DNA from: Bacteroidales bacterium UBA1769
Lineage (GTDB): Bacteria > Bacteroidota > Bacteroidia > Bacteroidales > UBA932
NCBI GenBank assembly: GCA_002314725.1
Contig: DCGV01000128.1
Coordinates: forward strand, 6,662 to 12,888
Reading direction: 5' to 3'
DNA length: 6,227 bases
The position numbers and the translations under genes are program-made. Below the pieces are notes generated by a model. It ran no database searches and was not told the origin of the DNA. It saw nothing but the letters and a program-made list of their open reading frames with translations. Positions 6,188 to 6,227 of this stretch are shown here, piece by piece (position 1 is the first letter of the stretch; each line of letters opens with the position of its first letter).

Positions 6188-6227
6188 TTATTTCCCCCTT
6201 TGCTCCGCAAAGACTGTGAAATCGCGC

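Noticed and set aside
6198..6212. Perfect hairpin CTTTGC-TCC-GCAAAG after the last gene, as a terminator.
   Set aside because: The stem is only 6 bp with a 3-base loop and no T-run follows on either strand, so intrinsic termination is not supported.

Overview
The window is a tightly packed block of seven genes, all on the + strand, with no gap over about 40 bases between genes. The genes, the strong AGGAGG-type ribosome binding sites and the moderate GC content suggest a Firmicute, probably a gut-type Clostridia/Lachnospiraceae relative. That placement is an impression, not a test. I see no tRNA, rRNA, CRISPR array, insertion sequence or clear terminator.

Layout: (1) bases 1-485 hold the C-terminal third of a type I DNA methyltransferase subunit (HsdM), cut by the left edge. 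(2) 493-1518 encodes a DUF3644-type protein with an RNxxxH motif typical of HEPN ribonucleases; its start codon is uncertain and may be AUA. (3) 1515-1943 encodes a small standalone EVE/PUA-like protein, probably a reader of modified bases. (4) 1943-3715 encodes a DUF262 protein with a C-terminal HNH nuclease, of the GmrSD/SspE type of modification-dependent restriction factor. (5) 3728-4450 and (6) 4454-5959 are two adjacent genes I do not recognise: a Rossmann-like cytosolic protein with a basic helical tail, and a larger protein with hydrophobic segments, a glycine zipper and a C-terminal five-residue Phe repeat. (7) 5996-6187 encodes a 63-residue protein of unknown function. The window ends 40 bases later.

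Stop/start contacts link the genes: a 4-base ATGA overlap, a 1-base TAGTG overlap, and gaps of 7, 12, 3 and 36 bases. They are probably one transcript running on from hsdM. Since hsdM is normally followed by hsdS and hsdR, the simplest reading is that defence cargo has been inserted into a type I restriction operon, with hsdS/hsdR expected to the right. A plausible division of labour is type I restriction against unmodified DNA, EVE plus DUF262-HNH against modified phage DNA, a HEPN RNase, and a membrane-acting pair as possible last-resort (abortive) functions. The family assignments of genes 1-4 are well supported; their joint working and the role of genes 5-7 are inference.
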